Shown: positions 61,970 through 64,000 of the stretch, one piece after another
Layout: every line of letters begins with the position of its first letter
Position numbering within the stretch: the first letter of the stretch is position 1
Origin: Pseudomonas gingeri
Lineage (GTDB): Bacteria > Pseudomonadota > Gammaproteobacteria > Pseudomonadales > Pseudomonadaceae
DNA: 64,000 bases
Direction of reading: 5' to 3'
Assembly: GCF_013385635.1 (NCBI RefSeq)
Contig: NZ_JACAPR010000021.1
Location: forward strand, 62,001-126,000
Position numbers and translations under genes: made by a program
The notes under the pieces: generated by a model
What the model saw: the letters and a program-made list of their open reading frames with translations, nothing else
Databases searched by the model: none
Told to the model about the DNA's origin: nothing

Positions 61970-62073
61970 CGAGGACGTGGCCTGTATAGGGAGAGGCAGG
62001 GCTTCTCCCTACGCTGTATGGCGGCCATAAATAAATCTGTCCCCATTTTGCCTCTCGCCAGCGGCCAAACCGC

Positions 62074-62218
62074 CTAAAACCGCGCCACCTGCGCCAACAG
62101 AGCCATGTCATCCAACATCCGGAACTTGACCCGCTCACCGTGACTCAGCAAGTCGTGAGCGAGAGTGTTCCGGCCCCCGATCAGCCCGGCGTCAAGGCCC
62201 GGCTGATCGATAGATAAA
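62074..62218 (-). pseudogene. Short C-terminal gene remnant after ridA
   Basis: On the minus strand an open stretch reads DLSIDQPGLDAGLIGGRNTL then AHDLLSHGERVKFRMLDDMA and ends at 62074. It looks like the tail of a longer protein joined directly to the end of ridA. There is no credible start, so it is probably a fragment. Confidence 0.4.
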
Positions 62219-62224
62219 TCCAAA

Positions 62225-62644
62225 CTATTTCCCCTCCGGAAAAACCGCCACACTGCGAATCTCGATCTTCAATTGCGGCAGCGCCAACGCCTCAACCCCA
62301 ATGATCGACCAGGCCGGGAACGGGCGTTCGGTGTAGCGGGCCTTGACCGGCAGGAACTCGTCGACCGTGTCTTTCAGGTTGACGTGATAGCTCACCACTT
62401 CGACCAGATCGGCCATCGTCAGCCCCTGCAAGCGGAGGATTTCCTTTGTCCGCTCCAGCGCCACCTCGGTCTGTTCGGCAACGCTCTCGGGAATCGAGCC
62501 ATCGGGACGGAAGCCGACTTCACCAGCAATGAAAAGCAGGTTTCCCGCGCGAACGGCGGGCGAGTAGCCGTAACTTTCATAGCCGCCATGGGTCGCTGCA
62601 AACATCGGGTGATCCGCCGGGATCTCAAGCACTTTCTTGGTCAT
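62225..62644 (-). CDS. RidA family protein
   Basis: This 139-residue protein of the YjgF/YER057c/UK114 family has AGNLLFIAGEVGFRPDGSIPESVAEQTEVALERTKEILRLQG and the end IKIEIRSVAVF-type strand. It lacks the Arg of the classic R-x-P motif region in a clear form, so it may be a non-archetypal Rid protein. It is divergent from the GlxA-type regulator. Confidence 0.9.
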   Translation of the reverse strand: MTKKVLEIPADHPMFAATHGGYESYGYSPAVRAGNLLFIAGEVGFRPDGSIPESVAEQTEVALERTKEILRLQGLTMADLVEVVSYHVNLKDTVDEFLPVKARYTERPFPAWSIIGVEALALPQLKIEIRSVAVFPEGK

Positions 62645-62889
62645 GTCTCAGGTCCTTGTTCTGGTTTGCGTCGAACGGAGCTGAGCGTCGTATCTCAATG
62701 AGATGACGGGCTGGCGCCGTTCAGACCAGCGACTCTACGTTCGATGGCAAAAGCCACAAACGACGTTTTTCCCTCACTTCAGGCCATATCACGTTCTGCC
62801 GCCTCTCCCCCCTGAAAGAATGACTTACCATGGCGCCATACACGCTTTTCCCTTGAAACACGCCTTCCCAGCTTTCGAGTGATCTCATC

Positions 62890-63837
62890 ATGCATCGCGT
62901 TGGATTCTTCGTTTGCCATGGCCATGACGCTCTTGATCTTGGCGGTCCTCTTTCGGCGTTCAATCAGGCAGCCGCAGCCGCGGGCCATAACCCCTATGAG
63001 CTGCATGTCATCTCGCAGGCGGGAGGCCCGGTTATTGGCAATACGGGCCTGCCGATCGAGACCAGGCCGGTAGGCAAGCACACCTTTGATACCGTCCTGT
63101 TTATCGGTGGCGATATCGAGCCGATGCGGACACCGGAAAACATCGCCGCCGCCAAGAAACTGGGGGCCAAGGCCTCGCGGGTGGGCAGTGTGTGTACGGG
63201 GGCATTTCTGTTGGCGGAAACCGGTTTGCTCGACGGTCGCCGGGCCACCACGCACTGGCTCTATGCCGCTCAATTGCAGTCGCGCTTCCCGGGCATCAAG
63301 GTCGAGGGGAACAGTATTTATATCGCCGACGGACGTATCTGGACGTCAGCCGGTATCGCCGCCGGCATCGATCTGGCGCTCGCCATGATCGAGCGGGATA
63401 TGGGCGTGGAGGTGGCGCGGGCGACCGCCAGGCTGCTGGTAGTGCCCTATCGTCGACCCGGAGGCCAGTCGCAATTTTCCGCCATGTCGCAGATGGAGCC
63501 GGAGTCGGATCGCATCCGCATGGCGCTGAATTTCGCCCGGGAACATCTGGCCGAGGCGCTGCCCGTCGAGCGACTCGCCGATGCCGCCCGATTGAGTCTG
63601 CGCCAATTCGGCCGCGCCTTTCGCCGGGAAACCGGTGAAACGCCGGCCCGGGCGGTCGAGCGCTTGCGCGTTGAAGCGGCGTGTCTGCGCCTGCGCGACG
63701 GTAGCGAGCCGATCGAGCAGATTGCCCTGGCGGTGGGCTTCACCGATCCGGAACGGATGCGCAGGGCCTTCGTCAAACTGCATGGGCATCCGCCGCAATC
63801 GGTCCGCCGCGAGAGTCGATTGAGCGGTGAGCGCTGA
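62890..63837 (+). CDS. GlxA-type AraC family regulator with DJ-1/PfpI domain
   Basis: This 315-residue regulator has an N-terminal DJ-1/PfpI-like domain (about 1-190; VGSVCTGAFLLAETGLLDGRRATTHW with the nucleophile-elbow Cys) and a C-terminal AraC HTH (about 215-310; LAEALPVERLADAARLSLRQFGRAFRRETGETPA). Members respond to small nitrogenous ligands. It probably controls ridA, which starts in the opposite direction. Confidence 0.92.
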   Translation: MHRVGFFVCHGHDALDLGGPLSAFNQAAAAAGHNPYELHVISQAGGPVIGNTGLPIETRPVGKHTFDTVLFIGGDIEPMRTPENIAAAKKLGAKASRVGSVCTGAFLLAETGLLDGRRATTHWLYAAQLQSRFPGIKVEGNSIYIADGRIWTSAGIAAGIDLALAMIERDMGVEVARATARLLVVPYRRPGGQSQFSAMSQMEPESDRIRMALNFAREHLAEALPVERLADAARLSLRQFGRAFRRETGETPARAVERLRVEAACLRLRDGSEPIEQIALAVGFTDPERMRRAFVKLHGHPPQSVRRESRLSGER

Positions 63838-63843
63838 TGGATT

Positions 63844-63868
63844 GACGGCCGCCTGGTCGGCGGCCGTC
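63844..63868. terminator. Strong hairpin between convergent genes
   Basis: GACGGCCGCC and GGCGGCCGTC form a perfect 10-bp stem with a 5-base loop, directly after the regulator stop. Confidence 0.8.
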
Positions 63869-63872
63869 GGGG

Positions 63873-64000
63873 TCACTGCTGAGCGTCAGCTTTCAGCGGG
63901 CCGTAGTCACTCCACATATCGCGGTGCAGTTTCCAGACGCCACCCTGTTTCAGGAAAACCAGGACCTGCTTACCGCGAAAACTGACCTTGCCACTGTGAT
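63873..64000 (-). CDS. NTF2-like (DUF4440/SnoaL type) protein, 3' end only
   Basis: The last 41 residues end with QVLVFLKQGGVWKLHRDMWSDYGP, the closing strands of a ketosteroid-isomerase/NTF2-like fold. The rest is outside the window. Function cannot be given. Confidence 0.7.
   Translation of the reverse strand, partial: HSGKVSFRGKQVLVFLKQGGVWKLHRDMWSDYGPLKADAQQ

Overview
The window is a piece of a Pseudomonas chromosome, most likely of the P. fluorescens/P. putida type. The gene order carA-dapB-dnaJ-dnaK-grpE-recN-fur-bamE-rnfH-ratA-smpB, the lldR/lldP/lldD/dld lactate locus, the GC-rich codon use and the GTGGGAGCCGGC-type extragenic palindromes all point there. No CRISPR array, rRNA or tRNA was seen; the only stable housekeeping RNA is ssrA (tmRNA).

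Layout. (1) 1-17.3 kb is ordinary core genome: carA (5' end only), dapB, the dnaJ/dnaK/grpE chaperone genes, recN, fur, bamE, rnfH/ratA, smpB, then the L- and D-lactate utilisation locus with its LldR-type operator. (2) 17.33-17.72 kb is ssrA. Its 3' end is the attachment site of a 15.8-kb genomic island (17.70-33.49 kb) that starts with a P4-type integrase and ends with a near-perfect copy of the ssrA 3' end. The island carries a second, different tyrosine recombinase with a small partner gene, an Mrr-type endonuclease, and a six-gene leftward operon: HTH regulator, hsdR, hsdM, hsdS, an AAA ATPase and an HNH protein. The operon looks like a type I restriction system with two added effectors, so this is a defence island. 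(3) 33.5-34.8 kb and 61.0-62.0 kb are two related loci. Each has a nearly identical 79-codon gene, then an RNA element with the fold and target logic of the phage P1 c4 antisense RNA, then a small protein gene. (4) Between them lies a more A+T-rich catabolic region (35-57.5 kb): an eight-gene operon (flavin reductase, aldehyde dehydrogenase, luciferase-like monooxygenase, alpha/beta hydrolase, NIPSNAP protein, ProVWX-type betaine transporter), a DUF1185 protein, two PucR-type regulators, an OprD-type porin, a gabT/gabD-like pair, an FAD/Fe-S dehydrogenase and a 2-hydroxyacid dehydrogenase. An intact IS66 element with an 8-bp target duplication and a relic of another IS66 end follow. (5) 62-64 kb returns to core-like genes: ridA, a GlxA-type regulator and the end of an NTF2-like gene.

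How it fits together. The catabolic region reads as uptake (porin plus betaine-type ABC transporter), oxygenation by a two-component flavin monooxygenase, aldehyde oxidation, and an omega-amino-acid branch through transaminase and semialdehyde dehydrogenase to succinate. Three of its promoters share a motif, CGGAGGA-N26-CGTAGG, with identical spacing, so they are probably controlled together by one of the PucR-type regulators. The most striking observation is the pair of c4-like circuits. In each, a loop of the RNA is perfectly complementary to the Shine-Dalgarno region of the next gene. The complementary sequences differ between the two loci, which is what compensatory evolution of a real antisense interaction would produce.
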